Part shown: positions 42,770 through 55,802 of the stretch, piece by piece
Numbering within the stretch: position 1 is the first letter of the stretch
Layout of the letters: every line of letters starts with the position of its first letter
NCBI RefSeq assembly: GCF_013294115.1
Contig: NZ_JABSNP010000009.1
Span: 124,001 to 188,000 of the forward strand
From: Hymenobacter caeli
Lineage (GTDB): Bacteria; Bacteroidota; Bacteroidia; Cytophagales; Hymenobacteraceae
DNA length: 64,000 bases
Direction of reading: 5' to 3'
The notes under the pieces: generated by a model
The model's database searches: none
Told to the model about the DNA's origin: nothing
Seen by the model: only the letters and a program-made list of their open reading frames with translations
Program-made: the position numbers and the translations under genes

Positions 42770-42851
42770 GCGCACGTGGTGAAACTGGTAGACACGCCAT
42801 CTTGAGGGGGTGGTGCCTTCGGGTGTGGGAGTTCGAATCTCCCCGCGCGCA
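42770..42851 (+). tRNA. tRNA-Leu (GAG)
   Basis: Complete class II tRNA: D-arm with GGTGAAACTGGTAGACAC, anticodon stem CCATC/GGTGG with loop TTGAGGG giving anticodon GAG, a variable arm GTGCCTTCGGGTGT-type, T-arm GGGAG-TTCGAAT-CTCCC and acceptor GCGCACG/CGCGCGC with one A-C mismatch. CCA is not encoded. It is followed by an intrinsic terminator. Confidence 0.93.
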
Positions 42852-42861
42852 CTGAACAAAA

Positions 42862-42887
42862 AAGCCCGCCGAAAGCGGGCTTTTTTT
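42862..42887 (+). terminator. Intrinsic terminator after tRNA-Leu
   Basis: AAGCCCGC (42862-42869) pairs with GCGGGCTT (42875-42882) around CGAAA and runs into seven T. Confidence 0.9.
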
Positions 42888-42908
42888 ATGTTTTGGCTGG
42901 TTAAATTG

Positions 42909-44501
42909 CTACCGGTCCTGGGCCTCGAACGGGTTGGTGGGCACCACCAGCAGCACCTGCTCGCGCTCCACAACCACCTGGCCGGGCCGGGCCCCCTTGG
43001 GCTTGCGCACAAACTTCTTGGGCGTGACGGTGACCGGGCACAGCGAGTCGTTTTGGCGGCGCGAGTACCACGCGGCCAGCTGGGCAGCGTGTTCAAGCAC
43101 GGGGGCCGGCACGGGCTGGCCGGCGCGGTGGCGCACCACCACGTGCGAGCCGCTCACGTCCTTGGCGTGCAGCCAGTAGTCGTCTTTGTGCGCGTACTTC
43201 TGGGTCAGCAAGTCGTTGTTGGCGGCGTTGCGGCCCACCAGAATGGTAAAGCCCCGGTCCTCGAATACCTTGAAGGGCAGCTCTGTGGGCAGCTTGCCGG
43301 CTGCCGGGGCGGGCTCCAGCCCGTGCTGCTTGCGCCAGGCCCGGAAGGCCCGCAGCTCGGCCAGGGCGGGCCGGGTGGCCAGCTCCTCCAGCCGCTCCAG
43401 GGCCTCGAACGCCTCGGCCTCGCGCCGCTCGATGCGCTGGCTGAGCTGCCGTTCCTCAATTTGCTGGTTTTTGGCCTTGCGGTACAGGTTTTCGGCGGTG
43501 CGCTGGGGCTTTTCGCCGGTTTTGAGCTTGATGAGCCGGGGCTGGTTGGTGTAGTAGTCCAGCAGCTCCACCTGGGCCGCCCCGGCCGGAATCTCGTGCA
43601 AGTGCGCCATGATGAGGTCGGCCGCGTGGCGGTAGCCGGCCTCGTGGGCCAAGGCGTGCAGGCGCTGGCGGGCGTGTTCGGCGCTGGCGGTGGCCTCGGC
43701 GGCGCGGCGCTCCAGGGCCTGGTGCACCTGCTTGGTTTCGGCTTCGAGGGCACGGCGGGCCAGGGCCAGCGGCACGAAGCGCCGCAGGGCCCCTACGGGG
43801 TCGGCACCGGGCAGCGTCTCCAGCACGTCGCCCAGCGGCAGCAGGCTCAGGCGGGTGCGCCCGTCGAGCCGGATGAGGTAGTAGTGGGCCGGGGCTTCCA
43901 CTTGGGCCAGCACCCGGTGCAGCAGGCGCGTCTTGGTTGCTGCGGGGGCCGGGTCGTAGCCGTGGGCGCGGAGGTAGCGGGCGGGCAGGTCGGCCAGGGG
44001 CGGGGGCAGCTTGGCCGGAACCGCGGATGTATCGGATTCAGCGGATTGGTCGGAGGGCCCCCCCGGCGCGGGCTGGGGGCGCAGGTCCGCATCAGCTAGC
44101 AGTTTTTGCTGGAAAAGCTGCGCCGGGCCCTCGGGCGCGGGGCGAAAAATGGCGTTCGGGCGCGGGCCGTACAGCTTGCATACCAGCCGGGCCCCGCTCC
44201 GGAAGTTTACTTGCAGCACCCGGTCCTGGGGCCAGGCGGCCACGGCTTCCACCTGCTGGCCCAGCAACTCTGGGAACAAGTCCACCGAGTTGGCCCGGGC
44301 CCGCTGGAACGTTTCGGGCAAGGCCAGGGCCGGAAAAACGGCCCCCAGCTGCGCCTTCAGCCAAAACTCCCGGGCCCCGTCGGTGAGGCCTACCACCAGC
44401 TCGTCCTTTTCCTGCGAGAAGCAGCTGGCCACCCGGTAGCCCCGCAGCTGCGCGGTGAGGGCCGGGGCCAGTTGGCGCAGGAAATAGTAGTTGGTGTGCA
44501 T
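42909..44501 (-). CDS. NFACT-family protein (RqcH/Rqc2-like)
   Basis: A 530-residue protein with NFACT-N (about 1-150), a helix-rich middle with long coiled coils (about 260-400) and the C-terminal NFACT-R RNA-binding domain (about 415-520, FTILVGRNAANNDLLTQKYAHKDDYWLHAKDVSGSHVVV split around that block). The family binds 60S/50S-peptidyl-tRNA complexes in ribosome rescue, adding Ala tails in B. subtilis RqcH; whether this form does so is not shown. It is third in a minus-strand run after the MBL hydrolase and a small membrane protein. Confidence 0.9.
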   Translation of the reverse strand: MHTNYYFLRQLAPALTAQLRGYRVASCFSQEKDELVVGLTDGAREFWLKAQLGAVFPALALPETFQRARANSVDLFPELLGQQVEAVAAWPQDRVLQVNFRSGARLVCKLYGPRPNAIFRPAPEGPAQLFQQKLLADADLRPQPAPGGPSDQSAESDTSAVPAKLPPPLADLPARYLRAHGYDPAPAATKTRLLHRVLAQVEAPAHYYLIRLDGRTRLSLLPLGDVLETLPGADPVGALRRFVPLALARRALEAETKQVHQALERRAAEATASAEHARQRLHALAHEAGYRHAADLIMAHLHEIPAGAAQVELLDYYTNQPRLIKLKTGEKPQRTAENLYRKAKNQQIEERQLSQRIERREAEAFEALERLEELATRPALAELRAFRAWRKQHGLEPAPAAGKLPTELPFKVFEDRGFTILVGRNAANNDLLTQKYAHKDDYWLHAKDVSGSHVVVRHRAGQPVPAPVLEHAAQLAAWYSRRQNDSLCPVTVTPKKFVRKPKGARPGQVVVEREQVLLVVPTNPFEAQDR

Positions 44502-44524
44502 TGAGACAACCAGGTAGCCAAACG

Positions 44525-45022
44525 CTAAGCAGGAGTAATTTCTGTTAAAAGCAGCAGCTTCGTCAACAATAGGCGCAGGCTTTTTACTTCAACCCAAAAA
44601 GGGCCAAGGACAGAAGCTAGGCCGAATCCTAATATTCCGAATGGAATAAATATGGCCAGTGGAGACATAGAACTGCTTCTTACTGGTTCAACCACTATCA
44701 GCATTGCCACTAGACTTATCAGCAAGACTATGAATGCACCAAACCAAAATCCCACGGGATATAACCAGATTCGCAATTTGAGTTCGCTGCCTTCACCGTT
44801 GAGCAAAGGTTCGACCGTGCCAGTAATACGGGGCCGATTCGAGACATTATTGAACCAACGGATACGATGCAGCTCAAACGAACTATCGGCAATCTGCCCC
44901 CGAAATGGCTTGTCAGTCCACTCAAAAATGCGGTTGGTTGTATTGGCTTGAATACGTTGCAACAGCTCAGTTTTGGAGAGTGGTGAGTTAAACCGCGCCT
45001 GCACAGAAGGAAGTAGCCACAT
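44525..45022 (-). CDS. Small membrane protein of unknown function
   Basis: I do not recognise the family. ATG at 45022 gives 165 residues, four bases past the stop of the MBL-fold gene, which favours this start over an upstream in-frame one overlapping that gene. Two hydrophobic helices lie at about residues 93-110 (FWFGAFIVLLISLVAMLIVV) and 123-145 (AIFIPFGILGFGLASVLGPF). The N-terminal cytoplasmic part has FEWTDKPFRGQI and a Trp-Phe-rich look. The gene is clearly less GC-rich than both neighbours, hinting at a different history. Confidence 0.7.
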   Translation of the reverse strand: MWLLPSVQARFNSPLSKTELLQRIQANTTNRIFEWTDKPFRGQIADSSFELHRIRWFNNVSNRPRITGTVEPLLNGEGSELKLRIWLYPVGFWFGAFIVLLISLVAMLIVVEPVRSSSMSPLAIFIPFGILGFGLASVLGPFWVEVKSLRLLLTKLLLLTEITPA

Positions 45023-45026
45023 GGTG

Positions 45027-45794
45027 TTACACCTCCACTTGCAACCCATCATACGCCAGCCGAATCCAGCCGGGCAGCTCGGCGTCTACGGTTAAGTGGC
45101 GGCCCAGCTGGTGGCTGATGTGGGTGAGGTAGGCCCGGCGGGGTTGCAGCTCTTCGAGCACGGCCACGGCCTCGGCCAGGGTGAAGTGCGAGATGTGCGG
45201 CTCGCGGCGCAGCGCGTTCAGCACCACCACGTCGGCCCCGTGCATCAGGGCCCGGGTTTCGTCGGGCAGGTGGTTGGCGTCGGTGAGGTAGCAGAAGCCG
45301 CCGATGCGGAAGCCCAGCACGGGCAGCCGGTGGTGGCGGGCCCGCAGCGGCTGCACGGCAATGCCGGCCGCTTCAAACGGCGCATCGTCGGCCAGGATGG
45401 GGTGCAGGCTCACCCGGGGCACGCCGGGGTACTTGTGCTCGGCAAAAATGTAGGCGAACTCCTTCTGGAGCTGCTCCAGCACCCGGGGCTCGCCGTACAC
45501 CGGAATCTCCTGCTGCTGGCGGAAATTAAACGCCCGGATGTCGTCGAGGCCCGCGGTGTGGTCCTTGTGCTCGTGGGTGAACAAGAGCGCGTCGAGCTGC
45601 GTGACGCGGGCCCGCAGCATTTGCTGCCGGAAGTCGGGGCCCGTGTCCACCACCAGGCTGCGGCCGTTCACGGCGATGTGCACGGCCGTGCGCAGGCGGT
45701 GGTCGCGGTGGTCGAGCGAGCGGCACACCGGGCAGGTGCAGCCAATAATGGGCACCCCCGACGACGTGCCGGTGCCAAGGAAAGTAACGGTCAT
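45027..45794 (-). CDS. MBL-fold metallo-hydrolase (PhnP-like)
   Basis: A 255-residue metallo-beta-lactamase-fold enzyme: FLGTGTSSGVP at the start, the metal motif HEHKDH, then LTDANHLP and THISHQLG. The N-terminal CTCPVCRS Cys cluster resembles PhnP, a cyclic phosphodiesterase. First gene of a minus-strand run with the small membrane protein and the NFACT protein. The substrate is not known here; no other phosphonate genes are seen. Confidence 0.9.
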   Translation of the reverse strand: MTVTFLGTGTSSGVPIIGCTCPVCRSLDHRDHRLRTAVHIAVNGRSLVVDTGPDFRQQMLRARVTQLDALLFTHEHKDHTAGLDDIRAFNFRQQQEIPVYGEPRVLEQLQKEFAYIFAEHKYPGVPRVSLHPILADDAPFEAAGIAVQPLRARHHRLPVLGFRIGGFCYLTDANHLPDETRALMHGADVVVLNALRREPHISHFTLAEAVAVLEELQPRRAYLTHISHQLGRHLTVDAELPGWIRLAYDGLQVEV

Positions 45795-45798
45795 TCTT

Positions 45799-45890
45799 TT
45801 TTAAGCTGTTAGCTGCTAGCTGCTAGCTTCTTCGCTGAACGAGAGCTAATAGCTAACAGCTAGTAGCAAACAGCTTAAATAGTAGCTAAC
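45799..45890. repeat. Degenerate TAGCTGTTAGC word repeats, inverted
   Basis: AAGCTGTTAGCTGCTAGC at about 45804 is followed by inverted versions such as TAGCTAACAGCTAGTAGC and AAACAGCTTAAATAG. It fills the spacer between the MBL and response regulator genes and uses the same words as 21671-21797. Confidence 0.75.
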
Positions 45891-45900
45891 AGCTCATCAA

Positions 45901-46287
45901 TCAGCTCACGTACTGCTTCACCACCCGCACGAGGGCGTCGAAGTCCAGGGGCTTGGGCAGGTAGTCGGTCACGCCGGCTTCGCGGAACTGCTCCATCGAG
46001 TAGTTGTTGGCGTTGCCGGTGATGGCAATAACCGGCAGCTGGTTGATGGCCGGGTCGGCGTGGCGGCGGATGGCCCGGGTGCATTCCATGCCGTCCATCA
46101 CGGGGATGTTGATGTCCATCAGCACGCAATCCACGGGGGTGGCTTCGAGCTGCTTAATGACTTCGCCGCCGTTGCGGGCCAGCACAATTTTGTATTTCTG
46201 TAGCTCTAATATTTTGCGGGTTAGGTTGAGGATGACGGAGCTGTCTTCGGCGATGAGCACGGTCTTAGTGCTGGTTTCGGGGGGCAT
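45901..46287 (-). CDS. Single-domain response regulator
   Basis: A 128-residue CheY-like receiver. Acidic pair in LIAEDSSV, phospho-acceptor Asp in VLMDINIPVMDG, Thr in AITGN and Lys in YLPKPLD are all in place. No output domain. It lies 44 bases downstream of the large hybrid kinase on the same strand, so it is likely its co-expressed partner in a phosphorelay. Confidence 0.93.
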   Translation of the reverse strand: MPPETSTKTVLIAEDSSVILNLTRKILELQKYKIVLARNGGEVIKQLEATPVDCVLMDINIPVMDGMECTRAIRRHADPAINQLPVIAITGNANNYSMEQFREAGVTDYLPKPLDFDALVRVVKQYVS

Positions 46288-46331
46288 GGCGGGCGGGGCA
46301 AAGGGGGTGGAAAACTAAGACAGCGCAGCAA

Positions 46332-50153
<3,822 letters not shown>

Positions 50154-50233
50154 AAAATATTGGATAGGAAATAGGGCCGGCGGAGCCCGGCGCGAACGGA
50201 CGTAAATTTGCCCAAATTACCACCAAAAAACTT

Positions 50234-51388
50234 ATGCCGCCGGGGAAATTAAAATCGCCTACGCGGCCGCGGCCCCCGGCCCCCCGGCTGCTCTTCGCCG
50301 CCACCTCCGATTTGGTCCACGACCAGCGCATGCAGCGCATCTGTAGCAGCCTGCAAGCTGCTGGCTACCAGGTAGAACTGGTGGGGTGGGAGCGGCCTGC
50401 CTCGGGGCCCCTGCCGGCCCAAAGCTACCGGCAGCACCGCCTGCGCGGCTGGTTCCAGCAGGGCAAGCTGTTCTACCTCGAATACAACCTGCGGCTGCTG
50501 GGCTACCTGCTGCGCCGGCGGGCCGACGCCTGGTGCGCCGTGGACCTCGACACGGCCCTGCCCGTGTGGCTTCGGGCCCGCCTGGGCGGCCAGCCGCTGG
50601 TGTACGACGCCCACGAGCTGTTCACCGAAACGCCCGAGGTGGTGGGCCGGCCCGCCGTGCGGCGGGCCTGGCGCTGGGTGGAGGCCTTCGTGGTGCCCCG
50701 GGCCCGGCTGGCCTACACCGTGGGCCCGGCCCTGGCGCGGGTGTTTGAAGGCCGCTACGGGCGGCCGTTTGCGGTGGTGCGCAACGCCGCCCGCCTGCGG
50801 CCCGCGCCGGCCGGGGCCCCGGCCGGCGGCTACGTGCTCTACCAGGGCGTGCTGAACGTGGGGCGCGGCCTGGAGGCCCTGCTCGACGCCATGCCGCTGG
50901 TGCGGGGCCGCCTGGTGCTGTGCGGCGAGGGCGACTGCTCGGCCGGGCTGCGGGCGCAGGCGGCCCGGCTGGGCCTGCTGGCTTCGGGCCAGGTGGAATT
51001 CCGGGGCTTCGTGGGCCCCGACGCGCTGCGGGCCGTGACGGCCCGGGCGGCGGTGGGGGTGATGCTGCTCGAAAACCGGGGCCTGAGCTACTATTACTCG
51101 CTGGCCAACAAGTTTTTCGACTACGTGCACGCCGGCATCCCGCAGGTGCTCATCGACTTCCCCGAGTACCGGGCCCTGAACGAGACATACGACGTGGCCG
51201 AGCTGGTGCCCGACCTGGCCCCGGCCACCCTGGCCGCCGCCCTCAACCGCCTGCTGCCCGGCGGCGACGCCGCCCGCGCCCGGCAGCTGGCCGCCAACTG
51301 CCGCCGCGCCGCCCCGCACCTGAGCTGGGAGCACGAAGAAAAAGTGCTGGTGGGGCTGTACGCGGACCTATTGGGCCCTCCGGCGTAG
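50234..51388 (+). CDS. Glycosyltransferase, GT4-like
   Basis: A 384-residue GT-B glycosyltransferase. N-terminal acceptor half includes YDAHELFTETPEVV; the C-terminal half includes YQGVLNVGRGLEALLDAMP, VLCGEGD and YYSLANKFFDYVHAGIPQV, the donor-sugar-binding pattern of group 1 enzymes. It likely adds sugar to a surface glycan or lipid. It is divergent from the kinase and is followed by the amidase and miaA genes 34 and 2 bases apart, so the three form an operon-like run of unrelated functions. Confidence 0.9.
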   Translation: MPPGKLKSPTRPRPPAPRLLFAATSDLVHDQRMQRICSSLQAAGYQVELVGWERPASGPLPAQSYRQHRLRGWFQQGKLFYLEYNLRLLGYLLRRRADAWCAVDLDTALPVWLRARLGGQPLVYDAHELFTETPEVVGRPAVRRAWRWVEAFVVPRARLAYTVGPALARVFEGRYGRPFAVVRNAARLRPAPAGAPAGGYVLYQGVLNVGRGLEALLDAMPLVRGRLVLCGEGDCSAGLRAQAARLGLLASGQVEFRGFVGPDALRAVTARAAVGVMLLENRGLSYYYSLANKFFDYVHAGIPQVLIDFPEYRALNETYDVAELVPDLAPATLAAALNRLLPGGDAARARQLAANCRRAAPHLSWEHEEKVLVGLYADLLGPPA

Positions 51389-51422
51389 TAGCTTTGCCAG
51401 TAGCACTTACCCCAGATTTTTT

Positions 51423-53111
51423 ATGCTGAAAAAACTACTACCCGCTTTGCTGCTGGGCGCGGCCGGCTTCGGGGCCGGGGCCCTGGTGGCCCGCCCCACC
51501 GCCGCCGAGCCCGTGACCGTGCCGCTGCTGCGGGCCGCCCAGGAGCTGCTGGGCCTGCATTTTACCGACGCCCAGCTCGACTCGGCCAAGGGGCCCGTCG
51601 GGCGCAACCGCGGCAGCTACGACGAGCTGCGCAAAATTGCGCTGCCCAACACCGTGGCCCCCGCGCTGGTGTTCGACCCGGTGCCGCTGCGCCTGCGCCT
51701 GGCCGTGCCCGCCGCCCAGCCGGGCCCCGACCGGATGGCTTCCATCGGCAAAGTAAAAATGCCCGCCAACCGCGACGATTTGGCCTTTTACACCGTGCGG
51801 CAGCTGGGCGAGCTGCTGCGCACCAAGCAGGTGTCGTCGGTCGAACTGACGGAATTTTTCCTGGCGCGGCTGCGCAAGTATTCGCCGCAACTGTTGTGCG
51901 TCATCACCCTTACCGAGGAGCTGGCCATGCAGCAGGCCCGCGCCGCCGATGCCGAAATAAAGGCTGGGCGCTACCGGGGCCCCCTGCACGGCGTGCCTTT
52001 CGGGGTGAAGGACTTGTTCAGCACCAAAACCTACAAAACCACTTGGGGCTCGGTGCCTTACAAGGACCAAATGCTGGACGAGGACGCCGCCGTGGTGACG
52101 CGCCTGCGCGACGCCGGGGCCGTGCTGGTGGCCAAGTTCACGCTGGGCGAGCTGGCGATGGGCGACGTGTGGTTCGGCGGCAAAACCCGCTCGCCGTGGG
52201 ATATCAAGCAGGGCTCCAGCGGGTCGTCGGCGGGCTCGGCCTCGGCGGTGGCGGCGGGGCTGGTGCCCTTCGCGCTGGGCACCGAGACGCTGGGCTCCAT
52301 CGTGAGCCCGAGCACGGCCTGCGGCACCACCGGCCTGCGCCCCACCTTCGGGCAGGTGAGCCGCGCCGGGGCCATGGCCCTGAGCTGGAGCATGGACAAA
52401 GTAGGGCCCCTCACCCGCTCGGCCGAAGACTGCGCGCTGGTGTTCCGGGCCATCCAGGGCGAAGACCCGCGCGACGTGGCCACGCTGCTGCGCCCCCGCG
52501 CCGCCGCCGATTTCCGCTGCGCCTTCAATACCGACGTGAAAAAGCTGCGCGTGGGTTACCTCAAGGCTGATTTTGAAGGAGAATACCCGTCAAAAGCCAC
52601 CGACCAGGCCACCCTGGCCGTGCTGCGCCAGCTGGGCGTGGAGCTGGTGCCGCTCGACCTGCACGGCCTGCCCGGCGGCGAGTTGACGTTTCTGCTCAGC
52701 GCCGAGGGCGCGGCGGCCTTCGACGACCTCACCCGCTCGGGCCGCGACGCGCTGATGGTGAACCAGGGCCGCAACGCCTGGCCCACCACGTTCCGGGCCG
52801 CCCGCTTCGTGCCGGCCGTGGAGTACCTCCAGGCCCAGCGGGCCCGCCGCGTGCTCATCGAGGAAGTGGACAAGCGCCTGCTGGGCCTCGACGCCTACGT
52901 GGGGCCCTCGTTCAACAGCCCCAGCCTGGTCATCACCAACCTCACCGGGCACCCGGCCGTGGTGGTGCCCAACGGCATGCGGCCCAACGGGTTGCCGGCC
53001 ACCATCACCTTCACCGGCCAGCTCTACGGCGAGGCCAAGCTGCTGGCCCTGGCCAAGGCGTACCAGGACGCCACCGACTTCGACGAGAAACACCCACCGC
53101 TGAATTTTTAG
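51423..53111 (+). CDS. Amidase-signature family hydrolase
   Basis: A 562-residue amidase-signature enzyme. Residues 1-25 form a hydrophobic export or anchor segment (KLLPALLLGAAGFGAGALVA), then about 80 extra residues, then the catalytic domain with the Ser-cisSer-Lys triad: Lys in VPFGVKDLF, cis-Ser in KQGSSGSSAGSA and nucleophile Ser in ETLGSIVSPST. Such enzymes hydrolyse amides of unknown identity in the periplasm. It is not gatA, since gatB and gatC are not near and it carries an export signal. Confidence 0.9.
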   Translation: MLKKLLPALLLGAAGFGAGALVARPTAAEPVTVPLLRAAQELLGLHFTDAQLDSAKGPVGRNRGSYDELRKIALPNTVAPALVFDPVPLRLRLAVPAAQPGPDRMASIGKVKMPANRDDLAFYTVRQLGELLRTKQVSSVELTEFFLARLRKYSPQLLCVITLTEELAMQQARAADAEIKAGRYRGPLHGVPFGVKDLFSTKTYKTTWGSVPYKDQMLDEDAAVVTRLRDAGAVLVAKFTLGELAMGDVWFGGKTRSPWDIKQGSSGSSAGSASAVAAGLVPFALGTETLGSIVSPSTACGTTGLRPTFGQVSRAGAMALSWSMDKVGPLTRSAEDCALVFRAIQGEDPRDVATLLRPRAAADFRCAFNTDVKKLRVGYLKADFEGEYPSKATDQATLAVLRQLGVELVPLDLHGLPGGELTFLLSAEGAAAFDDLTRSGRDALMVNQGRNAWPTTFRAARFVPAVEYLQAQRARRVLIEEVDKRLLGLDAYVGPSFNSPSLVITNLTGHPAVVVPNGMRPNGLPATITFTGQLYGEAKLLALAKAYQDATDFDEKHPPLNF

Positions 53112-53113
53112 GT

Positions 53114-54055
53114 TTGCCTGACGCACCAACCGACTTGCTGCCCCCGGAAATCCTGGCCCAATTGGGGCCCCGGGCCGACGATGCGCGCCCGGTGCTGCTC
53201 GTGGTGGCCGGGCCCACGGCGGTGGGCAAAACGGCCCTGTGCGTGCGCCTGGCCCAGCATTTCGGCACCGAAATCGTGTCGGCCGATTCGCGCCAGTTTT
53301 TCCGCGAGATGCGCATCGGCACAGCCAAGCCCACGGCCGCCGAGATGGACGGCGTAAAACACCATTTCGTTGACAGCCATAGCATTGCCGAAGAGTACAG
53401 CGCCGGGCGTTTCGCCGCCGACGCACTGGCCAAGCTCAATGAGTTGTTTCAAACGCACCCCGTCGTCGTCCTCACCGGCGGCTCGGGGCTGTACGTGCAG
53501 GCCGTGACCGACGGCCTCGACGAGCTGCCCGGCGTGCTGCCCGAGGTGCGCACCCAACTGCAAGCCGAGCTGGCCGCGCACGGCCTGGGGCCCCTGGTGG
53601 CCGAGCTGGCCGCCACCGACCCCGTGGCCCGCGCCCGCATCGACCCGCAAAACCCCCAGCGCGTGCTCCGGGCCCTGGAAATTACGCGCGGCACGGGCCA
53701 GCCATTTTCCAGCTTCCACACCCAGGACACGGCCGCCCGCGGCCCGGCCCGGCCCTTTCGCGTCGTTAAAGTGGCCCTCGCCCGCGAGCGGGAAGCGCTG
53801 TACCAACGCATCAACCAGCGCGTGGAGAACATGCTGGCGGAGGGCCTCTTAGAAGAAGTAAAAAGCCTGCTGCCCCAGCGCCACCGCCCCGCCCTGCAAA
53901 CCGTGGGCTACCAGGAAATCTTCGGCTTCCTCGCCGGAGAATACGACTGGGCCGAAGCCGTACGCCTGCTCCAGCGCAACACCCGCCGCTACGCCAAGCG
54001 CCAGCTCACGTGGCTGCGAAGGGATGCGGCCTACCAGTGGGTGGAAATTCAATGA
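53114..54055 (+). CDS. miaA: tRNA dimethylallyltransferase
   Basis: A 313-residue MiaA that adds dimethylallyl to A37 of tRNAs reading UNN codons. P-loop VVAGPTAVGKTALCVRLA, SADSRQFFREMRIGTAKP, VLTGGSGLYVQAV and LQTVGYQEIFGFLAGE are typical. The start is TTG at 53114; no ATG occurs before the P-loop, so a non-ATG start is required. It begins 2 bases after the amidase stop. Length is usual. Confidence 0.94.
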   Translation: MPDAPTDLLPPEILAQLGPRADDARPVLLVVAGPTAVGKTALCVRLAQHFGTEIVSADSRQFFREMRIGTAKPTAAEMDGVKHHFVDSHSIAEEYSAGRFAADALAKLNELFQTHPVVVLTGGSGLYVQAVTDGLDELPGVLPEVRTQLQAELAAHGLGPLVAELAATDPVARARIDPQNPQRVLRALEITRGTGQPFSSFHTQDTAARGPARPFRVVKVALAREREALYQRINQRVENMLAEGLLEEVKSLLPQRHRPALQTVGYQEIFGFLAGEYDWAEAVRLLQRNTRRYAKRQLTWLRRDAAYQWVEIQ

Positions 54056-54134
54056 GTGAGTAAGGAAATGAGCAAATGAGTGACGTTGCTACGGAATGGT
54101 TTTATTATCTATTCACTCATTCACTCATTGGTTA
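54056..54134. repeat. Inverted ATGAGTGA-type word repeat between miaA and pfkA
   Basis: AATGAGTGAGTAAGG and AAATGAGTGACG on one side are matched by inverted ATTCACTCATTCACTCATTG on the other. The two convergent genes share this hairpin-forming spacer, which may serve as a terminator. Confidence 0.75.
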
Positions 54135-55106
54135 TTATACGCTCAGGATTTCCACCATGCGCATGAAGTTTTGGTTGATGGGCTTCTTCTTGCTGATGGT
54201 GTCGATGAAGGGCGTGTAGACCAGCTTGCGGTCGATGATGCCGGCCATCACATTCTTCATGCCGTTCATGAGGCCCTCCACGGCGGCGATGCCGATTTGC
54301 GAGCCCAGCAGGCGGTCGGAGGCGGTGGGGGAGCCCCCGCGCTGGATGTGGCCGATGACGGTGACGCGGGTGTCGAGCTGCGGAATGGCTTCCTTCACGT
54401 GGGCGGCCACGTGGTGGGCGTTGCCTTCCACGTCGCCCTCGGCCACGATGACGATGAACGAGGTTTTGTGGCGGTGCCAGCCGTTTTGCAGGGTTTCGAT
54501 GGCCGCCTCCACGCTCATCTGGGTTTCGGGCACCATCACGATTTCGGCCCCGCCGCCGATGGCGCACGGAATGGCGATGTAGCCCGAGTCGCGGCCCATC
54601 ACTTCGATGAAAAAGCAGCGGTCGTGCGAGTCGGCCGTGTCGCGGATTTTGTCCACGCAGTCCAGGGCCGTGTTCACGGCCGTGTCGTAGCCGATGGTGT
54701 AGTCGGTGCCGTAGAGGTCGTTGTCGATGGTGCCGGGGGCCCCCACGGTGGGGATGCCGAACTCCTCCTCAAAAATCATGGCCCCGGTGAAAGTGCCGTT
54801 GCCGCCGATGGCCACCAGGCCCTCGATGCCGTTGTTCACGAGCTGGTCGAAGGCCTGCTGGCGGCCTTCCTTGCTGCGAAACGAGTGGCTGCGGGCCGAT
54901 TTGAGGATGGTGCCGCCCTTCTGCACCGTGTTGGACACCGAGGCCGAGTCCAGCTTCACAAATTCGCCCCGGATCATGCCCGAGTAGCCGCGCATGATGC
55001 CGTACACCTCGATGCCGTGGTAAGTAGCGGTGCGCACCACCGCCCGGATGCAGGCGTTCATGCCCGGCGAGTCGCCGCCGCTGGTAAAGACTCCAATTCG
55101 TTTCAT
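54135..55106 (-). CDS. pfkA: 6-phosphofructokinase
   Basis: A 323-residue PfkA-type kinase converting fructose-6-P to fructose-1,6-bisphosphate. Motifs: GGDSPGMNACIR at the start, PGTIDNDLYGTDYTIGYDTA, EVMGRDSGYIA and HIQRGGSPTASDR. One oddity: the nucleotide loop reads GGNGTFTGA, where E. coli PfkA has GGDGS, so the Mg-binding Asp103 equivalent is Asn. Length is usual. It is convergent with miaA. Confidence 0.95.
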   Translation of the reverse strand: MKRIGVFTSGGDSPGMNACIRAVVRTATYHGIEVYGIMRGYSGMIRGEFVKLDSASVSNTVQKGGTILKSARSHSFRSKEGRQQAFDQLVNNGIEGLVAIGGNGTFTGAMIFEEEFGIPTVGAPGTIDNDLYGTDYTIGYDTAVNTALDCVDKIRDTADSHDRCFFIEVMGRDSGYIAIPCAIGGGAEIVMVPETQMSVEAAIETLQNGWHRHKTSFIVIVAEGDVEGNAHHVAAHVKEAIPQLDTRVTVIGHIQRGGSPTASDRLLGSQIGIAAVEGLMNGMKNVMAGIIDRKLVYTPFIDTISKKKPINQNFMRMVEILSV

Positions 55107-55337
55107 GGCAATTCAAAAAATCCAATTTTGCGCCGTTTTCGGTGCAAACCGCGCAAAGGTGCGGTTTTCGGCGGAACAAACCTAGTTTTTCGCCGTTAGC
55201 AACAGCAGCCGCGGCCGGCGGCCTATTTCAGGTTTTCGGTCAAACAAGTGCAATTTTTTGATGAAATCCGTGTAACTTACCGTCGGCTTTCGCCCGAAGC
55301 CGCATCCCACCCGCTTCCTACCCCTAATCCTTGTCCT

Positions 55338-55784
55338 ATGTTTGGGTTTTTCGAAAATGAGCAGGCCAAAAAAATCAAAGGCCACCTCTGCAACCTCGCC
55401 GCCCTGGCCAAAGCCGACGGCCACATCGACGACCGGGAGATGAACTTCATCATCACCGTGGGCAAGAAAAACGGGATGGGCGCGGCCGAAGTTCGCAAAA
55501 TTGTGGCCGGCAACACCAATTGCCTCTCCGACCTGCCCGCGACGGATTCGGAGCGGTTCGACCAGATTTACGACCTCGTGGAGATGATGCTCTCCGACGG
55601 CATCGTGGACGAGAACGAGATGGATTTCTGCATCATGATGGCCGAGAAGCTGGGCTTCCGCAAAGCCATCGTGGGCGTGCTGGTCCGCAAAATCTCGCAG
55701 GGCGTGAAGGACGGCCTGCCCGAAGACCGTATTAAAGAAGAAAGCCTGAGCTTCCTGAACTACAATGCACTGCCCCAGCGCTAA
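55338..55784 (+). CDS. TerB-like protein
   Basis: A 148-residue all-helical protein of the TerB/tellurite-resistance type: LAALAKADGHIDDREMNFI and VEMMLSDGIVDENEMDFC are the two acidic, metal-binding-like repeats. ATG at 55338 (MFGFFENEQAKKIKG) is preferred; the open stretch upstream back to 55248 reads as leader. Single TerB proteins often occur outside ter operons and have no settled function. A 230-base spacer separates it from divergent pfkA. Confidence 0.85.
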   Translation: MFGFFENEQAKKIKGHLCNLAALAKADGHIDDREMNFIITVGKKNGMGAAEVRKIVAGNTNCLSDLPATDSERFDQIYDLVEMMLSDGIVDENEMDFCIMMAEKLGFRKAIVGVLVRKISQGVKDGLPEDRIKEESLSFLNYNALPQR

Positions 55785-55802
55785 GCGCTGCTGCATCTAC
55801 TA

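Noticed and set aside
51423..53111. gatA (glutamyl-tRNA amidotransferase subunit A)
   Set aside because: The protein has an N-terminal export or anchor segment and extra residues before the amidase domain, and no gatB or gatC lies nearby.
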